DNA of 48,709 nucleotides from Flavobacteriales bacterium. Lineage in GTDB: Bacteria; Bacteroidota; Bacteroidia; Flavobacteriales; UBA7312. Positions within the stretch are counted from its first letter, which is position 1. Each line of letters opens with the position of its first letter. The stretch is taken from the NCBI GenBank assembly GCA_029248105.1, contig JAQWJZ010000008.1, forward strand, positions 1-48,709, written 5' to 3'. Positions 8,782-17,964 of this stretch are shown piece by piece. The translations under genes and the position numbers were made by a program. The notes below the pieces were generated by a model. That model saw only the letters and a list, made by a program, of their open reading frames with translations, did not search any database and was not told where the DNA came from.

Positions 8782-9456
8782 TTGAAATCTCAGGCACAAA
8801 CACTTTACCTTATACTCAGCGGTCTTTTTATTGCCTCATTGGTATGCTGTAATTTAATTTTTCAAAAATTCTTTACATGGACACCCTTTGGCATTTATAC
8901 CTTTGAAATTTCGGCAGGAATAATACCCTACCCTATTACCTTTTTAGTGACAGATATCATTTCAGAAATTTACGGAAGAAAAAAAGCTAATTCGGTAGTA
9001 CTATCTGGTTTGTTTGCAAGTATTTTTGTGTTGGGTATCGTTATGGTGGCAAATAACGTAACTGCTACTGAATGGTCTCCAGTTAACGACACTACATTCT
9101 CCAATGTTTTTGGATTGACAGGCATAGCTGTTGGTGCATCAATGCTTGCTTATCTACTTGCACAATTTGTGGATATTAGAATATTTCATTTTTGGAAAAA
9201 TTTAACCAAAGGCAAACACCTATGGCTAAGAAATAACGCCTCTACTTTCAGCTCTCAACTCGTTGATACTGCTACTGTATTGTTGTTATTGTGTGTTGCT
9301 GGGGCTATTGCATGGGATAAGTTCTGGATATTGTTGCTGAATGGCTTTCTATTTAAAGTAATAATGGCTTTGATAGACACCCCTATACTCTATATTGTGA
9401 TTGGACTAATAAGGAAAAAATTGAACCTTAAAGTTGGTGAAGAAGTAGAAATTTAA
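8782..9456 (+). CDS. Queuosine precursor transporter, YhhQ/VUT family
   Basis: An inner-membrane protein of 224 residues with about six hydrophobic segments. Characteristic family text: YPITFLVTDIISEIYGRKKA and, further on, STFSSQLVDTATVLLL and MALIDTPILYIVI. The family imports queuosine precursors (preQ0/preQ1) used for tRNA wobble modification. The start is TTG at 8782, directly in frame after the sppA stop; the next possible ATG is about 70 residues in and would remove the first two membrane segments. Its stop overlaps that of the convergent DUF2797 gene by four bases (TTAA). Confidence 0.88.
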   Translation: MKSQAQTLYLILSGLFIASLVCCNLIFQKFFTWTPFGIYTFEISAGIIPYPITFLVTDIISEIYGRKKANSVVLSGLFASIFVLGIVMVANNVTATEWSPVNDTTFSNVFGLTGIAVGASMLAYLLAQFVDIRIFHFWKNLTKGKHLWLRNNASTFSSQLVDTATVLLLLCVAGAIAWDKFWILLLNGFLFKVIMALIDTPILYIVIGLIRKKLNLKVGEEVEI

Positions 9457-10250
9457 TACTCAATACTGACCACATAACCTTGATGCTTTCTAACATTCAA
9501 CACATTCAAATAGTCAAACATTAAATATTGGCCCTTGATTCCTGTTAAAGTTCCTTCAATGACCTCAAGCTTATCGAAGCTCATACTCTTGACTTTCTTA
9601 GGGTATTCAAGCACAGGGTAATTCAATTCCAACAACTCAGAGTCATCAACAACATATTGTTTTAGTTCAGCTGGCAAAAACCCTTTCATTTCTTCTTTTA
9701 AAGAATGTAAATCTATACTCGTATTGATATCGTTTTTCAACATTTTTTGCCAATGAGTTTTATCTGCGATAAAATCTTTCAAAGTAACTTCTATAACGCC
9801 TGCTAAGTAGCGGTTAGGTGTTTCTGCTAAAATAATGGTCTGCACTGCCCCTTGATCAATCCAACGGGCAGGTATTTGAGGTTTTCTAGTTATACCTACT
9901 TTGGCATTAGCTGTCAGAGCTAGATAAACAATTTGAGGCGTTAAATGGTATTTTTTCTCCCACTCCATATCTCTACCGATACCAAGATGTGCCTGACACC
10001 TTTCTGGGTGAATGATACACTCTGAAGCTATTGGAGAAGACTGAAAACAAGGGTAACAAAGACCTTGATTGAAAGATTTGTACGTTTTAGCACCACAATC
10101 GGTACAGAAAATTTGATTTTCAAAAGTGAACCTTACAGGCTTATTAATTAGAGAGTTCATATCTACACTCTCGCTACCTATAGGAAGATGATACTGTATA
10201 GGCTGTGACAATTGAGATGTCATTTTCAACAAAGAACCTGTTATTTTCAT
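9453..10250 (-). CDS. DUF2797 protein with zinc-binding cysteines
   Basis: A 265-residue protein I recognise as DUF2797, of unknown function. Four cysteines form a likely zinc site: C49 and C52 (CTDC) with C65 and C68 (CYPC). C78 and C85 follow. Next comes IVYLALTANAKVGITRK (107-123) then R129 and W130. The order Tyr - Lys-Val-Gly-Ile-Thr - Arg resembles the core of GIY-YIG nuclease domains, so nucleic-acid binding or cleavage is a reasonable guess, not shown. A -7 box TAAATTTG (10273-10280) lies 22 bases upstream. It is convergent with the queuosine transporter gene, sharing the TTAA stop. Confidence 0.75.
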   Translation of the reverse strand: MKITGSLLKMTSQLSQPIQYHLPIGSESVDMNSLINKPVRFTFENQIFCTDCGAKTYKSFNQGLCYPCFQSSPIASECIIHPERCQAHLGIGRDMEWEKKYHLTPQIVYLALTANAKVGITRKPQIPARWIDQGAVQTIILAETPNRYLAGVIEVTLKDFIADKTHWQKMLKNDINTSIDLHSLKEEMKGFLPAELKQYVVDDSELLELNYPVLEYPKKVKSMSFDKLEVIEGTLTGIKGQYLMFDYLNVLNVRKHQGYVVSIEY

Positions 10251-10272
10251 TACAAAATAGTATTTTTAAATT

Positions 10273-10280
10273 CAAATTTA
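10273..10280 (-). promoter_or_regulatory. -7 promoter element of the DUF2797 gene
   Basis: Minus-strand TAAATTTG matches TAnnTTTG exactly, 22 bases before the ATG at 10250. Confidence 0.45.
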
Positions 10281-10295
10281 TCCTGAGTACAAGAT

Positions 10296-11807
10296 ATGAT
10301 ATTTTCTATAAAAAATAGTCTTATGTCGTGGGTAATGCGAAAGCGTATTCACCAAATAGAACTCTTTATAAAATACCCCAATGACGTACAACACGATTGG
10401 TTTGAAAACCTCTTAAATACAGCTCAACATACGGAATGGGGAAAGAAATATCGTTATAACGAAATAAATACTTACAATACATATAGAGAAAGAGTACCTA
10501 TTTCAACATATGAAGATTTATCACCCTTCATAGAAAGGTTAAGAAAAGGGCAAGAGAATATTTTGTGGCCTACCGAGAGCAAGTGGTTTGCCAAATCTTC
10601 GGGTACTAGTGGACATAGAAGTAAGTTCATTCCTGTCACAAAGGAATCTCTTAAAGATTGCCATTTTAAAGGTGGTAAAGACATGCTATCCCTTTATTGC
10701 TTCAATTATCCTGAAACGCAGGTTTTTAATGGTAAAAGCGTAATTATGGGTGGTAGCCACGAGCCCTCCTTGAGTACTCACAAAAAAGACGGAGATTTAT
10801 CGGCTATCATAGTCGATAATCTACCCTTTTGGGTAAATATCCATCAGACCCCCAATAAGGACATCCGTTTAATGAACGATTTTGAAAAGAAAATTGAACA
10901 AATGGCACTGATTACATCAAACGAAGATGTGAGAACAATTTCTGGTGTCCCATCTTGGATGCTTGTACTATTTAATAAAATACTAGATGTCAAAGGTGTG
11001 AATAACATCAGTGAGGTATGGCCAAATCTAGAGCTATACATGCATGGAGGCGTTAGCTTTACACCTTACAAGAATCAGTTTGAAAAACTTATACCTAAGA
11101 GGGTTAATTTTTTGGAAACTTACAATGCTTCTGAGGGTTTTTTTGGCATTCAAGATCAGAAAAACAGCAATGAAATGTTACTCATGCTCGATTACGGTAT
11201 TTTTTACGAATTCATTCCCGTTGAGGATATAGATAGCCAGAAAGCAATTCCTTTATGGGAAGTAGAAAAAGGGAAGCCGTATGCAATGGTCATTTCAACA
11301 AATGCTGGTTTATGGCGATACCTTATTGGAGATACGGTTATTTTCACATCTACCAAACCTTACAGAATTCAAATAATTGGACGAATAGGACAGTTCATTA
11401 ATGCATTTGGAGAAGAACTAATAATGTCTAATGCAGAAAAAGCTTTAAAGATAGCTTGTGAAAAAACAGGTGCCAACATAAACGAATATACAGCCGGACC
11501 AAAATACATGTCTGAAACAGGTCAAGGGGCTCACGAATGGGTTTTTGAATTTAACAACAAACCTAACAGTATTGATAAATTCGTTCATGAGTTAGATCAA
11601 AATTTAAAAAAAATGAACTCTGATTATGCTGCTAAAAGAAATAAAAATTTAGCATTACAACAGCCGATTGTTCATACTGTCGAAAATGGTTTTTTCTACA
11701 AATGGATGAAAACTCAAGGGAAATTAGGTCGTCAATTTAAAGTTCCAAGATTATCAAATAACAGGAATAATTTAGATTCTATTTTTAAATTGATGAAAAC
11801 ACTATGA
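10296..11807 (+). CDS. GH3-family acyl-adenylate-forming protein
   Basis: A 503-residue member of the GH3 family, named after plant auxin-amido synthetases and part of the adenylate-forming superfamily. Family features seen: FAKSSGTSGHRSKFIPVT near 107-124, the ATP-binding segment of the superfamily; YNASEGFFGIQD around 278-289; and GLWRYLIGDTVIFTS around 336-350. Bacterial GH3 proteins are common in Bacteroidota but their substrates are mostly unknown; amide-bond formation between an acid and an amine is the family expectation. It is followed after 43 bases by a deoxynucleoside kinase on the same strand, perhaps co-transcribed. Confidence 0.9.
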   Translation: MIFSIKNSLMSWVMRKRIHQIELFIKYPNDVQHDWFENLLNTAQHTEWGKKYRYNEINTYNTYRERVPISTYEDLSPFIERLRKGQENILWPTESKWFAKSSGTSGHRSKFIPVTKESLKDCHFKGGKDMLSLYCFNYPETQVFNGKSVIMGGSHEPSLSTHKKDGDLSAIIVDNLPFWVNIHQTPNKDIRLMNDFEKKIEQMALITSNEDVRTISGVPSWMLVLFNKILDVKGVNNISEVWPNLELYMHGGVSFTPYKNQFEKLIPKRVNFLETYNASEGFFGIQDQKNSNEMLLMLDYGIFYEFIPVEDIDSQKAIPLWEVEKGKPYAMVISTNAGLWRYLIGDTVIFTSTKPYRIQIIGRIGQFINAFGEELIMSNAEKALKIACEKTGANINEYTAGPKYMSETGQGAHEWVFEFNNKPNSIDKFVHELDQNLKKMNSDYAAKRNKNLALQQPIVHTVENGFFYKWMKTQGKLGRQFKVPRLSNNRNNLDSIFKLMKTL

Positions 11808-11850
11808 ATTCATAGAAAATCCTTTAAATTAGTAGCAAAATAATTAAAAT

Positions 11851-12465
11851 ATGCACATAGCCATAGCAGGAAATATAGGCTCCGGCAAGACCACATTAAC
11901 AACCCTATTGTCAAAACATTATGGGTGGGAGCCACAATTTGAAGATGTTGATGACAACCCCTATTTAAATGATTTTTATAAGGATATGCAACGGTGGTCT
12001 TTCAATCTACAGATTTACTTTTTAAATAGTAGATTTGGGCAAGTACAAGAAATCCATAAAGGTGAAAAAGATGTTATTCAAGACAGAACGATGTATGAAG
12101 ATGCTCATATTTTCGCCCCCAATTTACACGCAATGGGCTTAATGAGTACAAGAGATTTTGAAAACTACCAAAGTCTTTTTGAATTGATGAACACTTTCAT
12201 TCCGGCCCCTAATCTTTTGATATACCTTCGTTCGTCGGTTTCTAATTTAGTAGAACAAATACAAAAAAGAGGTCGTAATTATGAAAATTCTATTCGTATA
12301 GACTATTTGTCTAGACTCAACGAACGCTATGAAGCATGGATATCTTCATACGACAGAGGTCATTTACTAGTTATTGATGTCGATGGTTTAGATTTCCAAC
12401 AAAACAAGGAAGACCTCAGTGTTATCATTGATAAAATAGATGCCGAAATCAACGGATTGTTCTAA
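11851..12465 (+). CDS. Deoxynucleoside kinase (second of two)
   Basis: A 204-residue salvage kinase. The P-loop is GNIGSGKTT (7-15); the motif QDRTMYEDAHIF is the Asp-Arg-Ser/Thr substrate-binding motif of the family, followed by the lid RGRNYE. This motif set is typical of deoxyadenosine/deoxycytidine-type kinases, while the paralogue at 5811 has lost the Asp-Arg pair. The pair probably divides the substrates. It follows the GH3 gene by 43 bases and ends at a strong two-way terminator. Confidence 0.9.
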   Translation: MHIAIAGNIGSGKTTLTTLLSKHYGWEPQFEDVDDNPYLNDFYKDMQRWSFNLQIYFLNSRFGQVQEIHKGEKDVIQDRTMYEDAHIFAPNLHAMGLMSTRDFENYQSLFELMNTFIPAPNLLIYLRSSVSNLVEQIQKRGRNYENSIRIDYLSRLNERYEAWISSYDRGHLLVIDVDGLDFQQNKEDLSVIIDKIDAEINGLF

Positions 12466-12482
12466 AGCAAAACAAACTAGCA

Positions 12483-12515
12483 CAAAAAAAAGCCCAGCAG
12501 ATGCTGGGCTTTTTT
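12483..12515. terminator. Bidirectional terminator between dNK and hppA
   Basis: A perfect GC-rich stem GCCCAGC (12492-12498) / GCTGGGC (12503-12509) with loop AGAT, flanked by eight A on the left and six T on the right. It serves both the rightward kinase transcript and the leftward pyrophosphatase transcript. Confidence 0.9.
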
Positions 12516-12534
12516 AGTATAAATTAGTTTATAA

Positions 12535-15051
12535 TTACTCTTTAAAACTAACCAATCCTTTTATAAAATCTCTAACTTGAAATTCAAATGAAGCAGGATA
12601 TGTCATATCGTTAGCCATTAGTTCACCATAAGCAATAAAAGTGTTTTCCTCGATAGGCTTTACCTCGTTTGAAGTAAATGAAATGAACTCTGAACTAAAC
12701 ACAGGGCTTTTGAATGTCATGTTTTCTGAATTAGCAGTTTTACCTTTAAATGAAACCATTACTAAATCCTCTCCTTCTATTTTAAGGCTGGTTCTTACTT
12801 TTAAACCATTTTTTTCATTGGAGTTGTAAATGATAACTTCTCCATCAACTACTCTGCTTTCTCCCATTACAATCTCATTGGTAACAGAAGGCATTGAGCT
12901 AGTATCAGAAGTACCATTCATAGCAATTGATGGAGCAATTACTAAAGCCACTACTGACATTAATTTCAACAAGATATTTAGAGATGGACCAGAAGTATCT
13001 TTAAATGGATCACCTACGGTATCACCTACTACAGCCGCTTTGTGAGCTTCTGTACCTTTCTTGCCTTGCTCTTCAATCATCTTCTTAGCGTTATCCCAAG
13101 CACCACCAGCATTAGACTGGAAGATTGCCATTAGTACACCACAAGTAGTAACACCTGCTAAAAGACCACCCAACATTTCTGCACCACCTACAAAACCGAT
13201 AAGTACAGGAACGATAATAGCTAAAAGACCTGGCAATACCATTTCTCTAATAGATGCTTGAGTAGAAATTTCCACACATTTATCGTATTCAGCAACGCCA
13301 TCAGCAGCATCAAAGATTTTTCTGTCAGCTGCAGATGCTTTAGACATATCCGAATCGTTTTTACGCATGACTTCCAAAGCTGCTTTCAAAGCAGGGATAT
13401 CTCTAAATTGTCTTCTTACTTCTTCAATCATTGCCATAGCCGCACGACCAACCGCATTCATTGACAATGCAGAGAATACAAATGGCAACATACCACCGAT
13501 TAATAGACCAGCCATAATATCAGGCCTAGAAACATCAATAGCCGTTACGTTAGCTGTTTTCATAAAGGCAGCAAATAAAGCCAAAGCTGTAAGTGCAGCA
13601 GAAGCAATAGCAAATCCTTTACCAATTGCAGCAGTCGTATTTCCTACTGCATCTAATTTGTCTGTTCTTTCTCTTACTTCAGGATCTAACTCAGCCATTT
13701 CTGCAATACCACCCGCATTATCAGAAATAGGACCGTAAGCATCAACAGCTAATTGAATACCTGTGTTTGCTAACATACCTACAGCAGCAATTGCAATACC
13801 GTAAAGACCAGCAAATTTGTGCGATACAATAATGGCAGCAGCAATAAGGATGATAGGAATAGCAGTAGACATCATACCTACACCTAAACCAGCAATAATA
13901 TTGGTAGCAGAACCTGTTTCAGATTGCTTAACGATAGAGTTTACAGGCTTTGTACCAGTGCCAGTATAATATTCTGTAACCTTACCAACTAATAAACCAG
14001 CAACAAGACCAGCGATAGTAGCCCAAAATACACCCATAGAAGTGTACTGAATACCCGCTTCTACCCATGTTTCAGGTAGCATTGAGTTAATAATGAAATA
14101 TGAAGCTACAAGCATTAAACCTGCAGAACCAAACTCACCTAAGTTAAGTGCAGCATGTGGAGAACCACCATCTTTTACTTTCACAAAGAAAGTACCGATG
14201 ATAGACATTACGATACCAACAGCAGCTAATGCTAAAGGTAAGTAAACAGCACCTAAACCATCAAATTGAGATTGGAATTCTGGTAAAGTAGCATATACTG
14301 CACCCAATACCATTGTACCAATAATAGAACCTACGTAAGATTCAAAAAGGTCAGCACCCATACCAGCAACATCACCTACATTATCACCTACGTTATCTGC
14401 AATAGTTGCAGGGTTTAATGGGTGGTCTTCAGGAATACCTGCTTCTACCTTACCTACAAGGTCAGCACCTACATCGGCAGCTTTAGTATAAATACCACCG
14501 CCTACACGAGCGAATAGTGCAATTGAAGAAGCACCAAGAGAGAATCCAGAAAGTACATTTAATACTTCACCGATTGCCCATCCCTGACCACTATATAATA
14601 TGAAAAGAGAGCTAAGACCTAAAACACCAAGACCAACAACACCTAAGCCCATAACCGCACCACCAGCAAAAGCAACCTCAAGGGCAGCACCAAGTGATTT
14701 TCTAGCGGCATTGGTTGTTCTCACGTTAGCTTTTGTAGCTACACGCATTCCAATAAAGCCTGCTAAGGCTGAACAAATAGCACCTACAATAAAGGAAACT
14801 GCAACCATTCCGTTTGAGCCATCTTCACTACTTCCTTTGAAGTAAAGTAAAATAGCTACTGCTAAAACAAAAATCGATAAGATTTTATATTCAGCTTTCA
14901 AGAATGACATTGCACCATCAGCGATGTTTTTTGCAATTCTTGACATCTTTTCTGTACCTTCTTCTTGCTTAGAAACCCAAGCATTCTTCCAGAATACATA
15001 GCCTAAAGCTAGAACACCGAAAAGAGGTAAAAAGTCTACAATCATTTTCAT
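12535..15051 (-). CDS. hppA: Membrane ion-pumping pyrophosphatase with extra C-terminal domain
   Basis: An integral membrane enzyme that couples pyrophosphate hydrolysis to Na+ and/or H+ export. Substrate-site motifs are present: [31 protein letters not shown], and near the end [17 protein letters not shown]. In [10 protein letters not shown] (470-479) the residue after GNTT is Ala (A474), which marks the K+-dependent subfamily; K+-independent proton pumps have Lys there. Many K+-dependent members in Bacteroidota pump Na+. The core ends near residue 712. A further 125 residues (714-838) form a soluble beta-rich tail not usual in the family; since the C-terminus of this fold faces outward, the tail should be periplasmic. 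It lies 43 bases downstream of pdhB, possibly one operon, and ends at a two-way terminator. Confidence 0.95.
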   Translation of the reverse strand: MKMIVDFLPLFGVLALGYVFWKNAWVSKQEEGTEKMSRIAKNIADGAMSFLKAEYKILSIFVLAVAILLYFKGSSEDGSNGMVAVSFIVGAICSALAGFIGMRVATKANVRTTNAARKSLGAALEVAFAGGAVMGLGVVGLGVLGLSSLFILYSGQGWAIGEVLNVLSGFSLGASSIALFARVGGGIYTKAADVGADLVGKVEAGIPEDHPLNPATIADNVGDNVGDVAGMGADLFESYVGSIIGTMVLGAVYATLPEFQSQFDGLGAVYLPLALAAVGIVMSIIGTFFVKVKDGGSPHAALNLGEFGSAGLMLVASYFIINSMLPETWVEAGIQYTSMGVFWATIAGLVAGLLVGKVTEYYTGTGTKPVNSIVKQSETGSATNIIAGLGVGMMSTAIPIILIAAAIIVSHKFAGLYGIAIAAVGMLANTGIQLAVDAYGPISDNAGGIAEMAELDPEVRERTDKLDAVGNTTAAIGKGFAIASAALTALALFAAFMKTANVTAIDVSRPDIMAGLLIGGMLPFVFSALSMNAVGRAAMAMIEEVRRQFRDIPALKAALEVMRKNDSDMSKASAADRKIFDAADGVAEYDKCVEISTQASIREMVLPGLLAIIVPVLIGFVGGAEMLGGLLAGVTTCGVLMAIFQSNAGGAWDNAKKMIEEQGKKGTEAHKAAVVGDTVGDPFKDTSGPSLNILLKLMSVVALVIAPSIAMNGTSDTSSMPSVTNEIVMGESRVVDGEVIIYNSNEKNGLKVRTSLKIEGEDLVMVSFKGKTANSENMTFKSPVFSSEFISFTSNEVKPIEENTFIAYGELMANDMTYPASFEFQVRDFIKGLVSFKE

Positions 15052-15094
15052 AGTTTGAAATTTTAGTTAATTTGATTAATTGTTAATTGGTTAA

Positions 15095-16075
15095 TTATTT
15101 TGAATAGCTTACCTCTTTGACCGCTTCAATAAGCATATCTTTATTAGGTAAAAATGCCTCCACTAAGGTAGGTGCATAAGCCATTGGTGTATCTAAACAA
15201 GTTACTCTCTTGACAGGTGCATCTAAGAAGTCAAAAGCATCTTTTTGAACCTTAAAAGCAATCTCTGTTGCTATTGAACCTAGAGGCCATGATTCTTCTA
15301 AAATCACTAATCTGTTTGTCTTTTTTACCGATTCTAAAATAGTATCGTAGTCAATTGGACGAACAGTTCTTAAATCGATAATTTCCGCCTCAATACCTTG
15401 TTCTGCTAATTCATCAGCAGCTTTGTAGGCTTCTTTTATTATTTTACCGAAAGAGACAATAGTTACGTCTGTTCCTTTTCTTTTAATGTCAGCAACTCCC
15501 ATTGGGATAAGGTATTCTCCTTCTGGCACTTCGCCTTTATCACCATACATCTGCTCTGATTCCATAAAAATTACAGGATCGTTATCTCTAATCGCAGATT
15601 TCAATAGACCTTTAGCATCATAGGGGTTAGAAGGTACAACAACCTTTAAGCCTGGGCAGTTAGCATACCAACTTTCAAGGGCTTGAGAATGTGTAGCACC
15701 TAGCTGACCAGCAGAAGCTGTTGGTCCTCTAAAGACGATAGGCACAGGAAATTGACCACCTGACATTTGTCTCATCTTGGCAGCGTTACTGATGATTTGA
15801 TCAATGGCAACAAGCGAGAAGTTAAATGTCATAAATTCTATAATTGGACGTAATCCATTCATAGCAGAACCTACTCCTATACCAGAGAATCCTAATTCAG
15901 AAATAGGAGTGTCAATTACTCTCTTATCTCCAAATTCATCAAGCATACCTTTTGAAGCTTTGTAAGCGCCATTGTATTCAGCGACCTCTTCTCCCATCAA
16001 GTAAATACTAGAATCTCTACGCATCTCTTCACTCATAGCCTCACAAACCGCTTCTCTAAATTGTATTTCTCTCAT
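15095..16075 (-). CDS. pdhB: Pyruvate dehydrogenase E1 component, beta subunit
   Basis: With the alpha subunit it forms the thiamine-diphosphate E1 of pyruvate dehydrogenase, making acetyl-CoA from pyruvate. At 326 residues it is full length. It has the transketolase pyrimidine-binding domain (YLMGEEVAEYNGAYKASKG near the start, then FMTFNFSLVAIDQIINNAAK-like text) and the C-terminal transketolase domain (LRTVRPIDYDTI). No alpha subunit or E2 gene is adjacent, so the complex is split in this genome. A branched-chain 2-oxoacid E1 is the alternative, less likely by similarity. A good promoter sits upstream at 16101-16130. Confidence 0.92.
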   Translation of the reverse strand: MREIQFREAVCEAMSEEMRRDSSIYLMGEEVAEYNGAYKASKGMLDEFGDKRVIDTPISELGFSGIGVGSAMNGLRPIIEFMTFNFSLVAIDQIISNAAKMRQMSGGQFPVPIVFRGPTASAGQLGATHSQALESWYANCPGLKVVVPSNPYDAKGLLKSAIRDNDPVIFMESEQMYGDKGEVPEGEYLIPMGVADIKRKGTDVTIVSFGKIIKEAYKAADELAEQGIEAEIIDLRTVRPIDYDTILESVKKTNRLVILEESWPLGSIATEIAFKVQKDAFDFLDAPVKRVTCLDTPMAYAPTLVEAFLPNKDMLIEAVKEVSYSK

Positions 16076-16100
16076 AAAATTCTAAAAAACATAAAGTTTG

Positions 16101-16130
16101 CAAAAATAACATTTTTTACAAATTGGCAAA
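16101..16130 (-). promoter_or_regulatory. Promoter of pdhB(-hppA)
   Basis: Minus strand: TTTG (16130-16127), 18 bases, then TATTTTTG (16108-16101). Both elements match the Bacteroidota consensus, 25 bases before the pdhB ATG. Confidence 0.7.
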
Positions 16131-16212
16131 GAACATAGATAGAAGATATTGACTATTAAAATCTTGTTAATAGTAATGTGAATTTCGTGTAGAATTAATG
16201 AGTCAAAAACCT

Positions 16213-16220
16213 TAATTTTG
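16213..16220 (+). promoter_or_regulatory. -7 promoter element of the etfBA operon
   Basis: TAATTTTG matches TAnnTTTG, 29 bases before the etfB ATG. It would drive the seven-gene run ending with folA. No -33 TTTG is seen. Confidence 0.5.
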
Positions 16221-16249
16221 CGAAAAACATAACTAACATTAAGATTAAT

Positions 16250-16996
16250 ATGAACACACTAGTATGCATTAGTAATGTTCCAGACACCACATCAAAGATT
16301 GAGTTTTCGAGCGATTCCACAGCTTTTAAGACGGATGGAGTTCAGTTTATTATCAATCCTTATGATGAATTTGGACTTACAAAAGCTATAAAATTGAGAG
16401 AAGAACACGGTGGAAGAGTTACGGTCGTTCATTTAGGTCCTGTAAGTAGTGAGCCTACTCTAAGAAAAGCTTTAGCAATAGGTGCCGATGAAGCTATTCG
16501 AATAGATTCAGATGCAAAGGACAGCTTTGCTGTTGCTAAAGAATTATCAAAGGTCATCTCAGAGCAAGATTATGATCTAATTATTACAGGTAGAGAATCT
16601 ATCGACTACAATAATGGCGCAGTACCAGGAATGATTGCTGCTATTTTAGATTTGCCATTTGTAAACGCATGCACAGGACTCAAGCTAGAAGGCTCAACAG
16701 CTAATATGGAAAGAGAAATCGAAGGCGGTAAAGAATTTGTTAATGCTACATTGCCATTGATTATTGCAGGGCAAAAAGGATTAGTAGAAGAGTCTGAGTT
16801 ATTGATACCCAACATGAGAGGCATCATGACTGCAAGAACAAAACCGCTAACCGTAGTAAGTTCTAATGGTGATAGCAACAAAAGTGCATCTGTTTCATTT
16901 GAGAAACCAGCGCCTAAGCAAGCTTGCACAATGATAGAAGCAGGTCAAGAAAAAGAATTAGTATCATTACTTCATCAAGAAGCTAAAGTAATTTAA
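16250..16996 (+). CDS. etfB: Electron transfer flavoprotein, beta subunit
   Basis: It pairs with EtfA to carry electrons from acyl-CoA and related dehydrogenases to the quinone pool. At 248 residues it is normal length. The N-terminus CISNVPDTTSKI, the AMP-binding region near GRESIDYNNGAVPGMIAAIL, and the C-terminal PLTVV segment fit EtfB. The alpha gene starts 2 bases after its stop. First gene of the 16250-22641 run. Confidence 0.95.
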   Translation: MNTLVCISNVPDTTSKIEFSSDSTAFKTDGVQFIINPYDEFGLTKAIKLREEHGGRVTVVHLGPVSSEPTLRKALAIGADEAIRIDSDAKDSFAVAKELSKVISEQDYDLIITGRESIDYNNGAVPGMIAAILDLPFVNACTGLKLEGSTANMEREIEGGKEFVNATLPLIIAGQKGLVEESELLIPNMRGIMTARTKPLTVVSSNGDSNKSASVSFEKPAPKQACTMIEAGQEKELVSLLHQEAKVI

Positions 16997-16998
16997 TT

Positions 16999-17964
16999 AT
17001 GTCAGTATTAGTATATGCAGAAAGTTGGAATGGCTCTTTCAAAAAGGGTACATTGGAGGCAATAACATTTGCTCACGATACCGCAAAAAAATTAAACACA
17101 GCATGTGTTGCGGTTACATTAGGAAATATTTCAGATGATAAAAACATATTATCTAACTATGGCGCAGACAAAGTACTGAGTATAGATTCAGAATTTGATA
17201 GCTGTGACAACAAAGGTATGGCATCAGCATTGTCACAAGTTGCTATTCAAGAAAATGCGCATATTATTGTTATCTCTAACAGTAATACAGGCAAATGCAT
17301 TGGTCCAAGACTTTCCATCAATTTGGATGCCTCCTTTATCAGTAATGTGGTGGACATTCCTTCGGAAACATCACCACTAACAATTAAGAAAAAAGCATTC
17401 TCTGGAAAAGCATTTGAAATAGCGCAAAGTAATGCTGACCATTGTGTTTTGGCGCTTTCGCCAAACGCCTACAAAATCACAGAAAACCCAAATTCATCTT
17501 GCCAATTTGACACCTTCGACTGTACAGTAGAAGATGCCAATGTAAGTTCTGAAAAAATAGAAAAAGCAAGTGGTAAGATTAGTCTTGCTGAAGCGGAAGT
17601 CGTGATATCGGCAGGAAGAGGGCTAAAAGGCCCTGAAAATTGGGGAATGGTTGAAGAATTAGCTGACTTATTAGATGCTGGTACAGCCTGTTCAAAACCC
17701 GTTTCTGATATTGGCTGGAGACCGCACAGCGAACACGTTGGGCAAACAGGAAAAGCTATTGCTCCCAACCTATACATTGCGATTGGTATTTCTGGAGCTA
17801 TTCAACATTTAGCAGGTGTAAATTCATCTAAAGTTATGGTTGCCATAAATACTGATCCTGAAGCTCCCTTTTTTAAAGCGGCTGATTATGGAATAATCGG
17901 TGACGCTTTTGAGGTTGTGCCTCGCTTAATTGAAGAAATTAAAAACTTCAAATCCAACAACTAA
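16999..17964 (+). CDS. etfA: Electron transfer flavoprotein, alpha subunit
   Basis: The FAD-binding partner of EtfB. The 321-residue protein has the C-terminal FAD domain: SAGRGLKGPENWGMVEELAD, then SDIGWRPHSEHVGQTGK, IAIGISGAIQHLAGV and INTDPEAPFFKAADYGIIGD, in the usual order. Its stop codon shares one base with the next start (TAATG), which suggests coupled translation with the nuclease-family gene. Confidence 0.96.
   Translation: MSVLVYAESWNGSFKKGTLEAITFAHDTAKKLNTACVAVTLGNISDDKNILSNYGADKVLSIDSEFDSCDNKGMASALSQVAIQENAHIIVISNSNTGKCIGPRLSINLDASFISNVVDIPSETSPLTIKKKAFSGKAFEIAQSNADHCVLALSPNAYKITENPNSSCQFDTFDCTVEDANVSSEKIEKASGKISLAEAEVVISAGRGLKGPENWGMVEELADLLDAGTACSKPVSDIGWRPHSEHVGQTGKAIAPNLYIAIGISGAIQHLAGVNSSKVMVAINTDPEAPFFKAADYGIIGDAFEVVPRLIEEIKNFKSNN

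Noticed and set aside
13367-13738. Rightward open frame of 123 residues inside hppA
   Set aside because: It is antisense to the well-conserved pyrophosphatase and low in complexity (Ala/Ile rich), caused by the codon pattern of hppA. The other frames antisense to hppA are the same.
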